Shown: positions 7,590 through 17,619, counted from the stretch's first letter. The stretch is 64,000 nucleotides of DNA from an uncultured Vibrio sp. (GCA_947504195.1 CANNGN010000003.1:1-64000); one strand, 5' to 3'. The notes: generated by a model not told the origin, from the letters alone. Numbers and translations are program-made.

Positions 7590-9119
7590 TTATTTTTGGG
7601 TCACAACGCTTGTGCTTGCTTCAATAGATCCGACTTCCGTCGTATTGTTCACCATATATTCATCGTACATATCATGGTAATTCACCACCGATTTCTCAGA
7701 AACAGGTTGTGTAATCTTACTAACCAACACTGTCACTAATATGTTGATAATAAAGCCAAAAAGACTAGAACCGACAACTAAATTCAAACCTAATAGAGCG
7801 GAAAAGATCATAACAACCGAGCCAACTATCAACCCCCAAAATGCACCGGATTCTGTTACTTTTTTGAAATAAAGAATTCCTAACGCACTAGGGACAATTT
7901 GAAGCCCTAAACCAAAGCCTAATGAAGCAATAGGTACAAGGAATCCCGTGCCACTTGGTGTTAAAGCAAGCACAAAGACAAAGATGGTTAACAACGCAAC
8001 CACTAACTTGGTAACACGGACTGTATTTTCTGAGGATAGCGGCTTTTTGCGTATTGTATTTACGATATCTTCCGCAACAATACTGGCTGAAGACAATAGC
8101 TGACTATTTATAGTGGAAATCGCGGCAGCCAAAATACCAGCAACAACAAATGCACCCAAGAGTGGTAAATGTGCAGCGAATAACTGTGGCAAAATTGTGT
8201 CACTGGTCTTGTCAGTCAAACTAGGTATAACACCAGGGATCATCGCTGCAGTGCCGACAACAAGAGGGATAATGGCCATCATCCATGAATTCCAAAACGG
8301 TGTCATAACCGCAACTTTGCCTAGTACTTCAGCCGAAGATGCCGAATAGTATTTTTGCCACATATGAGGTAAAACCCACGCCCCAAAGCCAAGACCCAGC
8401 CATAGTTCAATCATTTTAAGCGGGTTACCAGTGTTAACCATTTTTTCAGGGCTATGAGTAAGTGCATTTTTGAACAAGTCGAATCCGCCTGCTTTATCCG
8501 CACTATATAAAGCAGTAAAAATCAATATAGATGCAAAAAATAACCCCATAAAAGAGTCGGTCCAAGCTGTTCCTTTAAAGCCAGCCCAAAGTACGATAAC
8601 GCCTACCATTAAAGAAGTTACTGTTACCCCGATAACATACGGAATAACCCCATCGGTTAACGTTTCTAAAGCCTGTGCTCCACCACTAATTTGAATCAAC
8701 ATCACCGGAACCAAAGCAGTAATTCCAACCAATGCGACAGCAATCCTCATACGCTTACTGGAATAGTAATGTTCAAACATCTGACCTGGTGTGAAGAAAC
8801 CAAATTTTTTCCCTGACAACCAAATCCGAGTGCCAAACAACCAGACAAAAATTCCGTGAAAAATCGTCCAGACAGCGAAGCAAGCAAACCAGACTCCACT
8901 GCGATAGTAGGTTCCAAATGAACCTAGCAACGTCCAAGTTGAGAAATACGTTGCACCCATGGACAGCAAAAGAACCATCGTCCCCATATTTCTACCGCCG
9001 ATGATATAGCTCTCGGTCGTACTTTCTACATTTTTCGACCCCCGACTTGCCAAAAAAGCGACCAATAAAAACAACAATAAAAATGAGATAAGAATCCCGA
9101 TAGTTAAATAGTGATTCAT
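7590..9119 (-). CDS. Sodium:solute symporter (SSS) family transporter
   Basis: 509 residues with about 13 hydrophobic segments spread over the length. It begins with a long TM1 (IGILISFLLLFLLVAFLA) and shows the SSS-typical segment GGRNMGTMVLLLSMGATYFSTWTLLG (residues about 41-66). The family couples solute uptake to the sodium gradient (PanF, PutP and SglT relatives). A short polar C-terminal tail follows the last segment. The start codon overlaps the stop of the small upstream membrane protein (ATGA), indicating coupling. Substrate is unknown; the operon context points to a nitrile or its precursor. Confidence 0.88.
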   Translation of the reverse strand: MNHYLTIGILISFLLLFLLVAFLASRGSKNVESTTESYIIGGRNMGTMVLLLSMGATYFSTWTLLGSFGTYYRSGVWFACFAVWTIFHGIFVWLFGTRIWLSGKKFGFFTPGQMFEHYYSSKRMRIAVALVGITALVPVMLIQISGGAQALETLTDGVIPYVIGVTVTSLMVGVIVLWAGFKGTAWTDSFMGLFFASILIFTALYSADKAGGFDLFKNALTHSPEKMVNTGNPLKMIELWLGLGFGAWVLPHMWQKYYSASSAEVLGKVAVMTPFWNSWMMAIIPLVVGTAAMIPGVIPSLTDKTSDTILPQLFAAHLPLLGAFVVAGILAAAISTINSQLLSSASIVAEDIVNTIRKKPLSSENTVRVTKLVVALLTIFVFVLALTPSGTGFLVPIASLGFGLGLQIVPSALGILYFKKVTESGAFWGLIVGSVVMIFSALLGLNLVVGSSLFGFIINILVTVLVSKITQPVSEKSVVNYHDMYDEYMVNNTTEVGSIEASTSVVTQK

Positions 9120-9355
9120 AGCTCCTCTCCTTGTATTGGCTTATCCGAAAGTTTCTTTATAAAAGGTTTAAAATGGAGGGGATAGATTGCTATCGCACAT
9201 ATTGTTAATACAACATTGCAAATAAGAATTAAGGCTAATGGCATGGGAAGTAAACCAATCAGCTCTGCTTCATTGAAATAACCAAAATAGGGTAAGGTAG
9301 TCAAAGAGAGAGATAATAATATTATTAGCCACAAAATTTTCCGTTTTATTTTCAT
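9116..9355 (-). CDS. Small two-TM membrane protein, symporter partner
   Basis: 79 residues from the ATG at 9355, chosen because AAAGGAG sits 5 bases upstream; an earlier in-frame ATG at 9376 would place that box inside the gene. Two hydrophobic segments (about residues 6-24 and 36-60) and a basic C-terminal end are seen. Small membrane proteins of the DUF3311/DUF997 type commonly sit just upstream of SSS symporter genes (YhdT with PanF). This one has the same position and a 4-base overlap with the symporter gene, but I cannot assign the exact family. Confidence 0.7.
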   Translation of the reverse strand: MKIKRKILWLIILLSLSLTTLPYFGYFNEAELIGLLPMPLALILICNVVLTICAIAIYPLHFKPFIKKLSDKPIQGEEL

Positions 9356-9401
9356 AACAACTCCTTTGTAATTCATTTACAACTTCATATTAAGTTATCA
9401 T

Positions 9402-9454
9402 TGCTGTTCTGAAAATTAGAAGTTTCCGAACAGCATGTTGCACAAAATGCAACA
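9402..9454. promoter_or_regulatory. Two inverted repeats in the LysR/symporter divergent promoter
   Basis: A perfect 8-bp repeat TGCTGTTC (9402-9409) / GAACAGCA (9428-9435) lies next to a perfect 7-bp repeat TGTTGCA (9436-9442) / TGCAACA (9448-9454) with a 5-base spacer. The second fits the size and symmetry of LysR-type boxes. Both lie between the divergent nitrilase operon and its LysR gene. Confidence 0.55.
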
Positions 9455-9520
9455 GCGAGCCATAACAGTGCAAGTCGGGGTCTTTTGTGTCTGATGAATT
9501 AATCGGGTAAGGATGTCTAA

Positions 9521-10420
9521 ATGGAAATCACAACAATGAAATACTTCATTGTATTAGCGGAAACACAATCTCTAAGAGAAGCATCAAAACTCCTGTATAT
9601 AAGTCCTTCGGCATTAAGTAGGCAAATTAAAAATTTTGAGCACAACTTTCATTCACCTTTGTTTGAAAGGCGTCCAACAGGCATGTTCTTAACTGAAGAA
9701 GGTAAAATTGTTGAACGCCATATACGACGAACAATTCGAGAAGTCGATCTCGCAAAATCTGAAATCGACAAACTTAAAAACCTACTTACGGGTAAAATTA
9801 GACTCGCGACGATCGAAGGAGTTGTTGAATCTTGGGTGATGCCCCCAATGAAGGCATTTACTCATCAGCATCCAGATATAAGATGTAAATTAGCGATCTC
9901 TGGAAGCCGAGAGGCACATTATAATGTGGTCAATGACCACGCAGATATTGGTATCGCAATGCAACCAATTGATTGCAGCAATATTGATATTATAAAAAGC
10001 GTCAATACACCATTAGCCATCACAGGACGATATGATCATGCTCTATCTAAGACTCCAAACCCGACATTAGAATCCATCATCTCTTACCCGTTTGCAGTCT
10101 TAGATGGTAGTTTTCATACAACACAGCTGTTTCATCAATTTTTAAAACATAACAACAAAACATTCGAACCTAAGTTAGAGTTCAACCAAATCAGCTACAT
10201 CAAAAACCATATAAAAACATCCGACTATCTTACTATTCTTCCCAACTATGCCATTGAAAATGAGGTTAATAATCAAGAGTTATTTATACTAGAAAATGAA
10301 AAGTTGCCCTCGTGTAAGACAATTATTTTTGTTCGGAAAGATAGAAAGTTAACTCATGCAGCAACGCACTTTATTAGTCTTTTGTGTCAAAGTATCAAGA
10401 CGATGGACAGTTGCACCTAA
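9521..10420 (+). CDS. LysR family transcriptional regulator (nitrilase operon)
   Basis: 299 residues: an N-terminal winged HTH (residues 1-60, with ASKLLYISPSALSRQIKNFE as the recognition region), a linker helix, and a LysR substrate-binding domain from about residue 90. It is divergent from the symporter-nitrilase operon, the classical LTTR arrangement, with good operator candidates in the 165-bp gap. Codon use is more AT-rich than in neighbouring enzymes. The effector is unknown but is likely the symporter or nitrilase substrate. Confidence 0.88.
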   Translation: MEITTMKYFIVLAETQSLREASKLLYISPSALSRQIKNFEHNFHSPLFERRPTGMFLTEEGKIVERHIRRTIREVDLAKSEIDKLKNLLTGKIRLATIEGVVESWVMPPMKAFTHQHPDIRCKLAISGSREAHYNVVNDHADIGIAMQPIDCSNIDIIKSVNTPLAITGRYDHALSKTPNPTLESIISYPFAVLDGSFHTTQLFHQFLKHNNKTFEPKLEFNQISYIKNHIKTSDYLTILPNYAIENEVNNQELFILENEKLPSCKTIIFVRKDRKLTHAATHFISLLCQSIKTMDSCT

Positions 10421-10566
10421 ACGTTAAGCAACGTAAGCAACGATATGAACAGCAGCAGTGGCTTGTTTGATGGTGAATATTGAATACAAATATCTTAGAA
10501 CTCGTATTTCAGAGAGGCGAAAAAATACTCTCCGATAGCACGGAGAGTATTGGAGGTTATCAATAA

Positions 10567-11931
10567 TTAGAGTGACGCACTGACTTCAACAATACTTTGA
10601 TGAAGGATGCTCGCAATTTCTGTCACCTGCTCTTCACCAAGAATCAACGGTGGCGACAAGATAAGTATGTTACCCAGAGGTCGAGCGATCAGACCACGTT
10701 GTTGAGCGGCTTTAGCCACTTTTAACCCAATCATATCTTCTGGAGTGAACGGCTCTTTCGTCGCCTTATCCTTCACAAATTCGATACCGATCATAAAGTG
10801 GCTACCACGAACCTCACCGACTAAATCAAGAGACGCTAATCCTTTCAGGGCTTTCTCAAACATTTTACCGGTAACTTGTACTTTTTCTGGTATCCCTTCT
10901 TTCTCCATGACTTCAATGTTAGCCAATGCCGCAGCTGATGCTGCTGGGTGACCAGAGTAAGTCATACCATGCAAAAATACTTCTCCAGGACCGGAAATGA
11001 CTTCATGGATTTCATCAGAAATAATCGTTGCCGACAAAGGTTGATAACCCGAAGTTAAGCCTTTAGCCGTAGTAATAATATCTGGAGTAACGCCAAATAC
11101 GGCTTCAGAAGCAAAGAAATGTCCTAAGCGACCAAACGCTGTCACAACCTCATCGGAGATATACTTAATGTCATTCTCAGCACATACTTTTGCCATACGA
11201 GCATGGTAACCTTCAGGCGGTACGATAACGCCACCCGCACCCATGATAGGTTCTGCAATATAAGCCGCGATATTTTCAGCACCAACGTTATGAATATTTT
11301 GATTTAAATCGGCGATTAAATGATCTAGGAACTCAGCTTCCGTCATCCCATCACCTTCACGCCAATAGTGTGGACATGCTAAGTGATGAACTAATTCAGA
11401 GGCACTGTCCCAACCTTTGCTATACGCAGGCGTTGTCATCGCAATCGCAAGGTGAGTAGAACCGTGGTAAGCGCCAACACGACTTAAAATCTTTTTCTTG
11501 TTTGGACGACCAAGGCGATTGTTGTAGTGATGCAGCATACGTACAGCGGTATCATTAGCCACTGATCCAGAGTTGCCAAAATGGACATGATTTAAATGAC
11601 CCGGAGCAAGCTGAGCAATTTTTTCAGCCAGTTTTGCCGCTGTTGGGTGAGTAAAGTTATAAAATGTTGAATAATAATCCAGAGTGTTGAGCTGGGTATT
11701 AATCGCATCAATAATTTCTTTTCTCTTATGTCCAACGTTAACACACCATAATCCACCGATGCCATCAATCAGGCTGTTCCCTTCACTGTCTTTGACAAAG
11801 TAGCCATCAGCTTCAGTAATAACCGTGATCGCGTCTTTTTCTTTTAACGCATTAAGATCTGCGAACGATTGAACCAGATGTTCATCTGACTTTAAAACCG
11901 AAGACGTATCAGTCGCGATGTTCATATCCAT
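10567..11931 (-). CDS. Class III PLP-dependent aminotransferase (amine:pyruvate type)
   Basis: 454 residues, the size of the beta-alanine/putrescine:pyruvate transaminases (SpuC-like). Blocks seen are FGNSGSVANDTAVRM (about 120-134, phosphate-binding turn), GAYHGSTH, the cofactor-ring contact ISDEVVTAFGRLG, and the PLP lysine in TTAKGLTSGYQPLSA. These enzymes transfer the amino group of omega-amino compounds to pyruvate. It is the last gene of the ABC-importer operon and directly abuts the C-N hydrolase gene. Context implies deamination of the imported polyamine or diamine; the exact donor is unknown. Confidence 0.9.
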   Translation of the reverse strand: MDMNIATDTSSVLKSDEHLVQSFADLNALKEKDAITVITEADGYFVKDSEGNSLIDGIGGLWCVNVGHKRKEIIDAINTQLNTLDYYSTFYNFTHPTAAKLAEKIAQLAPGHLNHVHFGNSGSVANDTAVRMLHHYNNRLGRPNKKKILSRVGAYHGSTHLAIAMTTPAYSKGWDSASELVHHLACPHYWREGDGMTEAEFLDHLIADLNQNIHNVGAENIAAYIAEPIMGAGGVIVPPEGYHARMAKVCAENDIKYISDEVVTAFGRLGHFFASEAVFGVTPDIITTAKGLTSGYQPLSATIISDEIHEVISGPGEVFLHGMTYSGHPAASAAALANIEVMEKEGIPEKVQVTGKMFEKALKGLASLDLVGEVRGSHFMIGIEFVKDKATKEPFTPEDMIGLKVAKAAQQRGLIARPLGNILILSPPLILGEEQVTEIASILHQSIVEVSASL

Positions 11932-12699
11932 TTATTTAACCTCTAAATAATCATTAAGCTGCGTTGAAGAAATGCTCTTCGCTGCGTATCGTGTATCGAG
12001 ATCGACGATGACAAGTGCTGGTGTACAGCCCACCATCGCCATTGGGGCAGAATCAGAACTGGCAATCATAGAAAGTCCTGCATAATCCAATCCTGCTTCT
12101 GATCCACAGTAGTTTGCGTAAACGATGGTGACGCCCATCTCAGCGGCTCTAGCGGGAACCAATGTCTGTGAGACATATTCATACCCTGTTGGGTTCGCTG
12201 TCGGAACAAAAATCAACGTTACACCCATTTCCGCTAACTCACGACAATGCTGAGGGAATTCGATGTCATAGCAGATAAGTAACGCAGCTTTCTCACCATT
12301 CCAGTCAAAAGTTTGATAAGAATCACCAGGTATAAAGCTGGCTTTTTCCATCTCACCAAATAACTGAATTTTTCTATAATTCGCTAATTGAGTACCGTTC
12401 TTATCTAAGCAAATTGCTGAGTTATATACGGTGTTGTCACTGGACTCTGCCCAGCCTAATGTCAATCCACAGCCATATTTTTTTACTAACGCTGTAAGCC
12501 TATTGATCCAATCGCCATCGATAGATTGAGCGAGTTCTTGGTGCAGATCGGGACGATTATATCCAGGTAAATAAAGCTCTGGAAAAACCACCATTTCGGC
12601 GCCAGCTTCAGCTGCTGCACGAAGGTTAGTTTCGATTGTGGTAAACCCACTTTCGATATCCCCATCAATAGGTAAGGCTTGGCAAAGTCCAATTTTCAT
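11932..12699 (-). CDS. Carbon-nitrogen hydrolase (amidase/carbamoylase type)
   Basis: 255 residues of the nitrilase superfamily, outside the true-nitrilase branch. The catalytic triad is Glu41 (FPELYLPGYN), Lys110 (YRKIQLFGE) and Cys143 (LICYDIEFP). ICYDIEFPQ resembles N-carbamoyl- or omega-amidase members, which release ammonia from amides or N-carbamoyl amines. It lies between the periplasmic binding protein and the aminotransferase genes and abuts the latter. A role as N-carbamoylputrescine amidase or as an amidase acting on transaminated product is plausible but unproven. Confidence 0.85.
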   Translation of the reverse strand: MKIGLCQALPIDGDIESGFTTIETNLRAAAEAGAEMVVFPELYLPGYNRPDLHQELAQSIDGDWINRLTALVKKYGCGLTLGWAESSDNTVYNSAICLDKNGTQLANYRKIQLFGEMEKASFIPGDSYQTFDWNGEKAALLICYDIEFPQHCRELAEMGVTLIFVPTANPTGYEYVSQTLVPARAAEMGVTIVYANYCGSEAGLDYAGLSMIASSDSAPMAMVGCTPALVIVDLDTRYAAKSISSTQLNDYLEVK

Positions 12700-12715
12700 T
12701 AAATTACTCTTCTAC

Positions 12716-13741
12716 TTATTTTCTTAAACGAGTCCAAATAGCGTCATACGTTTTCTGAACGTCTTCAGAACAGACTTCGATAAACGTTCCTTTTGAACCT
12801 GCTGGTGGGTGTGCTTCTGGCAAAGTTTTAATTGCTTCATCCAAGTAAGGTTCAGTACCTTTCACGCCAGAGGCATATTGAGCGTAGTTAGTTAACGCTG
12901 CTGCATTTTCTGGAACAAGTAGGAAGTTCATAAATTTCAACGCGTTTTCGCGGTTAGGAGCGTCTTTTAGTAATACTAAGTTGTCCATCCACACTATGTA
13001 GCCTTCTTTCGGGAATGCATACTCGATATCCGCACCTTCAGAACGTGCGCGTGCTGACATTCCAGACCAAATCATTCCGACCGTTGCGTCACCAGATACC
13101 AACACGTCTTTAGCAATATCAGAACCAAATGATGCCCAATCTTTTTTCGCATCGTTCACAAGCTTACTTAACGCTTTAAGTTGCTCTTTGTCGCTACTAC
13201 ATTGTGGGATGCCTAAGTGAATTGACGCTAAACCTAATGTTTCACCCGCAGTATCAAGAACGTTAATCTTTCCTTTCAACTCTTCAGGTGGATCGAACAG
13301 AATAGAGGTCGAGTCGATAGGTCCTCTATAAAGGTCTCGATTCACTGAAAATGACGTCGTACCCCATTGATAAGGAATAGAACTGGTTCGGCCTGGATCA
13401 AATGAAACATCAAGCCATTGCTCTTCAATATTGGAGAAGTTAGAAAGCTCTGATGGTTCAAAAGTATCTAACATACCTTCGCCTTTCATTATCTTCACCA
13501 TGTAGTCACCCGGTACAGCAAGGTCATAACTCCCAAGCTTGCCGGCTTTGAGTGACGCGAGTAATGCTTCATTACTGTCAAACGTATCCATGGTTACTTT
13601 AACATCATGCTCTTTAGAAAATTTATCAATCAACTCTTGTGGCATGTACTCAAACCAGTTGTAGAGTGATAAATTCCCTGCCGCTTGTGCATTCGCAGAA
13701 AGAGCGAGTAATATAATGGATGCTATCGTACGTTTTTTCAT
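12716..13741 (-). CDS. Periplasmic polyamine-type ABC substrate-binding protein (PotD/PotF-like)
   Basis: 341 residues from the ATG at 13741, which begins the signal peptide MKKRTIASIILLALSANAQA; the longer frame starts inside the permease gene and would bury the signal. The mature protein begins with the family pattern LSLYNWFEYMPQELIDKF. Later blocks such as PYQWGTT near 120 match the PotD/PotF/SpuD class. It delivers substrate to the PotH/PotI-like permeases encoded just upstream (28-base gap). Substrate is probably putrescine-, spermidine- or guanidino-amine-like; specificity cannot be called by eye. Confidence 0.92.
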   Translation of the reverse strand: MKKRTIASIILLALSANAQAAGNLSLYNWFEYMPQELIDKFSKEHDVKVTMDTFDSNEALLASLKAGKLGSYDLAVPGDYMVKIMKGEGMLDTFEPSELSNFSNIEEQWLDVSFDPGRTSSIPYQWGTTSFSVNRDLYRGPIDSTSILFDPPEELKGKINVLDTAGETLGLASIHLGIPQCSSDKEQLKALSKLVNDAKKDWASFGSDIAKDVLVSGDATVGMIWSGMSARARSEGADIEYAFPKEGYIVWMDNLVLLKDAPNRENALKFMNFLLVPENAAALTNYAQYASGVKGTEPYLDEAIKTLPEAHPPAGSKGTFIEVCSEDVQKTYDAIWTRLRK

Positions 13742-13769
13742 AGTCTTTCTTCCTTGTAATAATTCCGAG

Positions 13770-14588
13770 TTATGATTCCGATGGATGTTCTTGGCCAGAC
13801 CGGCCGACAATCCACGATAGGGTGACAAAAATAATTGATACAAAAAGCATAAGGGTTGAAATCGCCATAATGTTTGGCTTTATCCCTTGTTTAACCGAAC
13901 CAAAGATTACGGTTGGTAGTGTTTCGATACCCGCTCCTTTAACGAAGTTGGTAATCAAAAAATCGTCTAGCGATATGATGAACGCGAGAAGGAAACCAGA
14001 AAGAACGCCCGGCATCATTATCGGTAAAAGTACCTTCTTGAAAGCATCTCTTGGTGTCGCGTAGAGATCCATCGCAGCTTGTTCATACATTGGTGGAATC
14101 GTCTGCATTCGAGCTGATATTGGTAGATATGCAAACGGTATACAAAATATGGTGTGTGCGATAAGGATGGTTAATACTCCACCATTAAATCCAATGGCTG
14201 AAAAGAACACCAAACTCGCAACTGCGGTCACCACTTCTGGAACCATTAACGGTAAGTTAATCAGTGCAAATCCAGTAACCTTCCCTCTGAATGATCCGCC
14301 TCTCGTCATTGCCACAGCCGCAGCCAAAGCAATCATGGTAGCAATACTCGCCGCACAGATAGCGATGACCAAGGAGTTAATAGCCGCCTGTTCAAACTTC
14401 CCAGATTCAGGGCCGGTAAAGACATCCATGTACCAGTTAAGTGACCATCCACCCCAGTTTGTTATCGACGATGAAGCGTTAAATGAGTAAATCGCAACAA
14501 CGATAAGCGGCGTATATAGAATTACCAAACACAGAACAGTAATTGCGCGAAAACCGGTAAATTTTCTTAAATCAGTTACTTGAGTCAT
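13770..14588 (-). CDS. ABC permease, PotI/PotC-like
   Basis: 272 residues with six predicted membrane segments. The EAA-type cytoplasmic loop near residues 164-183 ([20 protein letters not shown]) contacts the ATPase. This is the second permease of the polyamine/opine importer family. Its start overlaps the stop of the preceding permease as TAATG, so translation is coupled. It functions with the PotH-like permease, the PotG-like ATPase and the binding protein of the same operon. Confidence 0.92.
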   Translation of the reverse strand: MTQVTDLRKFTGFRAITVLCLVILYTPLIVVAIYSFNASSSITNWGGWSLNWYMDVFTGPESGKFEQAAINSLVIAICAASIATMIALAAAVAMTRGGSFRGKVTGFALINLPLMVPEVVTAVASLVFFSAIGFNGGVLTILIAHTIFCIPFAYLPISARMQTIPPMYEQAAMDLYATPRDAFKKVLLPIMMPGVLSGFLLAFIISLDDFLITNFVKGAGIETLPTVIFGSVKQGIKPNIMAISTLMLFVSIIFVTLSWIVGRSGQEHPSES

Positions 14589-15508
14589 TAGTTACTCTCC
14601 TTATGCTGATTTCTCGCGTAAACAAACAGAACCGCCATAACGATGGTCAACAAAATCATTGATATTGCCGCGCCAAATGGCCAGTTTCCTGCGGAGCCTT
14701 TAAACTGCTCTTCGATAAGAGAACCAATCATAAAGTTCTTGGCACCACCTAAAAGATCCGGTGCGAGGAACGCGCCTAAAGAGGGAACAAAAACCAAGAT
14801 ACAGCCAGCAATGATTCCAGGTTTCACGACAGGTAGAATAACTAAACGCAATGTGGTCCACGCGCCGGCATAAAGGTCGGCAGCGGCTTCAGACAAACTA
14901 AAGTCGTATCGTTCAACCGAGGCGTAAATCGGTAAAACCATAAAAGGTAAGTAGCTATAAAATAGTCCTAGCTGAACCGCAATATCAGTATTAATTAAGC
15001 CAAGCGGTTCAGATATCGTGCCAGTCCAAAGTAAAAACTCATTAAGTGGTCCACTATCACGAATCAGGAACTTCATCGATACTGTGCGAATGAGTAGATT
15101 CACCCAGTATGGAATCGTGACTAAAAAGAGCCATATCGCACGGCTTTTTTCATCACGAGTGGCAATAAACCACGCCGTTGGAAAACCAATCACCAGACAT
15201 AAAAGTGTTGCCATTCCCGCTTGGTAAATAGAGCGAAGGAATATGTTGATGTATGTCCACTCAACAACAGGAGGCTCATCACCAAACAAGCCGCGATCAA
15301 GAAAGAACTGATCGTAGGAAGCAAACGAAAATTCCCAAATAACACCACCACGGAATTCTTTCGTAAGGAAAGAGTAGACACCCATCATAAGCACAGGAAG
15401 TAATAGGAAAAAACCAATCATCACCCATGAAGGAAGCATCAAGCGAAATGCATGACCTTTATAAATATCCGATGAGATATTCGCGCCGAGCGACGCACCC
15501 GCAGCCAT
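14588..15508 (-). CDS. ABC permease, PotH/PotB-like
   Basis: 306 residues. An N-terminal extension of about 25 residues precedes TM1 ([20 protein letters not shown]). Five further hydrophobic segments follow, with the EAA-like loop [19 protein letters not shown] near residue 216. The stop and start codons overlap as TAATG both with the upstream ATPase gene and with the downstream permease gene. Family members form the heterodimeric channel of polyamine and opine importers. Confidence 0.92.
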   Translation of the reverse strand: MAAGASLGANISSDIYKGHAFRLMLPSWVMIGFFLLLPVLMMGVYSFLTKEFRGGVIWEFSFASYDQFFLDRGLFGDEPPVVEWTYINIFLRSIYQAGMATLLCLVIGFPTAWFIATRDEKSRAIWLFLVTIPYWVNLLIRTVSMKFLIRDSGPLNEFLLWTGTISEPLGLINTDIAVQLGLFYSYLPFMVLPIYASVERYDFSLSEAAADLYAGAWTTLRLVILPVVKPGIIAGCILVFVPSLGAFLAPDLLGGAKNFMIGSLIEEQFKGSAGNWPFGAAISMILLTIVMAVLFVYARNQHKESN

Positions 15509-16590
15509 TAATCTATCAACAGGCTAGCGGCACCTGCCTCCAGTTTTAGACCAATAACATCACCCGTCTGAGGGATTGTAACTGAAGCTGAGTTCTGAAT
15601 TCGAACCGTAATGTCTTCATCATCAACCAGTTTTAACTCAATGTGTGTATCCGTTCCGAGGTAAACTTGACCAGTTACAGTGCCTTTAAGATCCCCCGCT
15701 TCCGGTGAGCAAAAACTGATGCGCTCAGGTCTAACCGATAGGTGCCCTTTACCTGGATTCACTTTGGCAGCAGCAGGACAAGAAAATGGGTGACCGCCCG
15801 GTAAATGAATTTGTGCAATACCATCGGTTACCGAGAGGACTTCAACATCGAGTAAATTGGTTTCTCCAATAAAGTCTGCCACAAATCGATTAATCGGTGT
15901 TTCATAGATCTCTTTTGGCGTACCCACTTGCTGAACGTAACCATTCGACATTACCGCAATGCGATCCGACATGGTTAACGCTTCTTCTTGGTCATGAGTA
16001 ACAAAGACAAACGCAATGCCTGTTTCTCTTTGGATCTTTTTAAGTTGAACACGTACAGCTTGACGAAGTTTTAGATCCAATGCAGAGAGTGGTTCATCAA
16101 GAAGCAAGACTTTAGGACGTGGCGCTAATGCTCGTGCTAACGCAACCCTTTGCTGTTGTCCGCCAGATAACTGTGAAGGTTTTCGTGTCGCATGCTCATC
16201 AAGTTGAACCAATTTCAGCATATCATCAGCACGACGAATTGCTTCCTTCTTGGTCCATCCACTGCGTAGCAACCCGAACATAACGTTTTGTTCAACGGTC
16301 ATATGTGGAAACAGCGCGTATTGTTGAAATACAGTGTTAACTGGGCGTTCATAGGCTTGTAACCCAGTTAAATCTTCATCATTAAGTCGAATATGCCCTT
16401 CACTGACATCTTCAAATCCAGCGATGCATCTCAATAACGTGGTTTTGCCACAGCCAGAAGGCCCCAGCAAAGTAAAAAATTCGTTTTCTTTTATGTCTAA
16501 CGAAATATTATGCAGTGCGGTAAAAGAACCATAACGCTTAACTACGTTATCAATTCCTACCGAAGCATTTTGTGCAATTTGTGTAATCAT
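15508..16590 (-). CDS. ABC ATP-binding protein, PotG/PotA-like
   Basis: 360 residues from the ATG at 16590, preceded by AGGGAAGG at ideal spacing; a GTG at 16614 gives a longer frame without a good site. Walker [11 protein letters not shown], signature [15 protein letters not shown], Walker [13 protein letters not shown] and the switch histidine in VTHDQEEA are all present. A C-terminal TOBE regulatory domain follows from about residue 275. It energises import for the two downstream permeases. First gene of a six-gene operon: ATPase, two permeases, binding protein, C-N hydrolase and aminotransferase. Confidence 0.94.
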   Translation of the reverse strand: MITQIAQNASVGIDNVVKRYGSFTALHNISLDIKENEFFTLLGPSGCGKTTLLRCIAGFEDVSEGHIRLNDEDLTGLQAYERPVNTVFQQYALFPHMTVEQNVMFGLLRSGWTKKEAIRRADDMLKLVQLDEHATRKPSQLSGGQQQRVALARALAPRPKVLLLDEPLSALDLKLRQAVRVQLKKIQRETGIAFVFVTHDQEEALTMSDRIAVMSNGYVQQVGTPKEIYETPINRFVADFIGETNLLDVEVLSVTDGIAQIHLPGGHPFSCPAAAKVNPGKGHLSVRPERISFCSPEAGDLKGTVTGQVYLGTDTHIELKLVDDEDITVRIQNSASVTIPQTGDVIGLKLEAGAASLLID

Positions 16591-16603
16591 GACGCCTTCC
16601 CTG

Positions 16604-16672
16604 ATACCCCTCACAATGATAATTTAACTTTATATCACCTGATTTGAGGGGTATATAACCCCAGGGGGGTAT
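16604..16672. promoter_or_regulatory. Cluster of GGGGTAT elements upstream of the polyamine-type operon
   Basis: GAGGGGTAT occurs at 16646-16654 and, inverted, as ATACCCCTC at 16604-16612. GGGGGGTAT follows at 16664-16672, and GGGGT-N5-ACCCC forms an inverted repeat at 16648-16662. The G-runs stand out in an AT-rich intergenic region between the LuxR-type gene and the ATPase gene, so they are good operator candidates for that regulator. Confidence 0.5.
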
Positions 16673-16824
16673 GGCATGTCAAAAATGGCATTTATTTGTT
16701 TAAAATCAACATGTTAACAAAAAAATAATGAGGGTTTAGTGACAATTTCATCATCAATAGGTTGAATTTCGGGTATCAATAGTGACCTGGAAATAACGAG
16801 GAAGATAAATATAAATTTAGCGGG

Positions 16825-17619
16825 CTACAGAGTAGAAAATATCGGCATTAACAAGGCAAATAATTCAGCTTGAGAGCTGATGCTGCATTTGGCGTACAGT
16901 TGTTTACGAAATACCTTAACGGTTTCCTTACTAATATCGAGATTAAGTGAAATAGAAAGTGAAGAATGACCTTGCAAGATATAGAACGCCACTTCAGCCT
17001 GTCGAGGACTTAACGCAATGTTATGTTTTTCAATCAACACACTTCTCAGGCGATCAGTAACAGGAGGGAGGGCAATATTTTTTCCTTCTTTGGGTTCATA
17101 ATTTCCCCAGTGCTGCTCACATAGTGCAGACAACAAAGATTCTAACGACTTCAAATACTCAATTTCAGATTTGCAGTAGAGTAGCTGACTTGTTTTATCG
17201 CGACCAAAACAGGCCGTTAACGTTGTCTCATGCCCTAAACGCGCAAACAGAGCAAGCTCATCAATGAGATTCGTATCTTGGTAATATTCACGATAATAAC
17301 TGGTGTGTTTAAACTGATCCGGCGCCATATCGAAAATGTCGTGAATGCCAGATTGAATGCCACTGCGTACCGCATGATAAAACGGATCGAGTAAATAAGC
17401 CCCGCTAAGATAATGCGTCTGCATCTTCCGGTAGACCGTAGGATCCTTTGATTCACGGTACAGCTCTTCAGGGTTGTGGTCTTTATGATAAACAAGAATA
17501 ATCAGATTATCACAGGAAATAACTTTACCGAAGAAATGATGAAGTGCTTCAGGAAAATGTTCTTTGCCCAGAGAACGCACCAGTTGGGCAAGAGCCTTGT
17601 CATGTTTTTTCTCTAACAT
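16825..17619 (-). CDS. LuxR-type HTH transcriptional regulator
   Basis: 264 residues. The C-terminal 65 residues form a LuxR/GerE-type HTH (LSPRQAEVAFYILQGHSS then SKETVKVFRKQLYAKC). The N-terminal part has no receiver aspartate pattern and no clear autoinducer-binding signature that I can recognise; it is probably a small-molecule sensing domain. AAGGTCAAT precedes the ATG. The gene lies upstream of and on the same strand as the PotFGHI-like operon, 234 bp from its ATPase gene, so it is the likely local regulator. Confidence 0.82.
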   Translation of the reverse strand: MLEKKHDKALAQLVRSLGKEHFPEALHHFFGKVISCDNLIILVYHKDHNPEELYRESKDPTVYRKMQTHYLSGAYLLDPFYHAVRSGIQSGIHDIFDMAPDQFKHTSYYREYYQDTNLIDELALFARLGHETTLTACFGRDKTSQLLYCKSEIEYLKSLESLLSALCEQHWGNYEPKEGKNIALPPVTDRLRSVLIEKHNIALSPRQAEVAFYILQGHSSLSISLNLDISKETVKVFRKQLYAKCSISSQAELFALLMPIFSTL

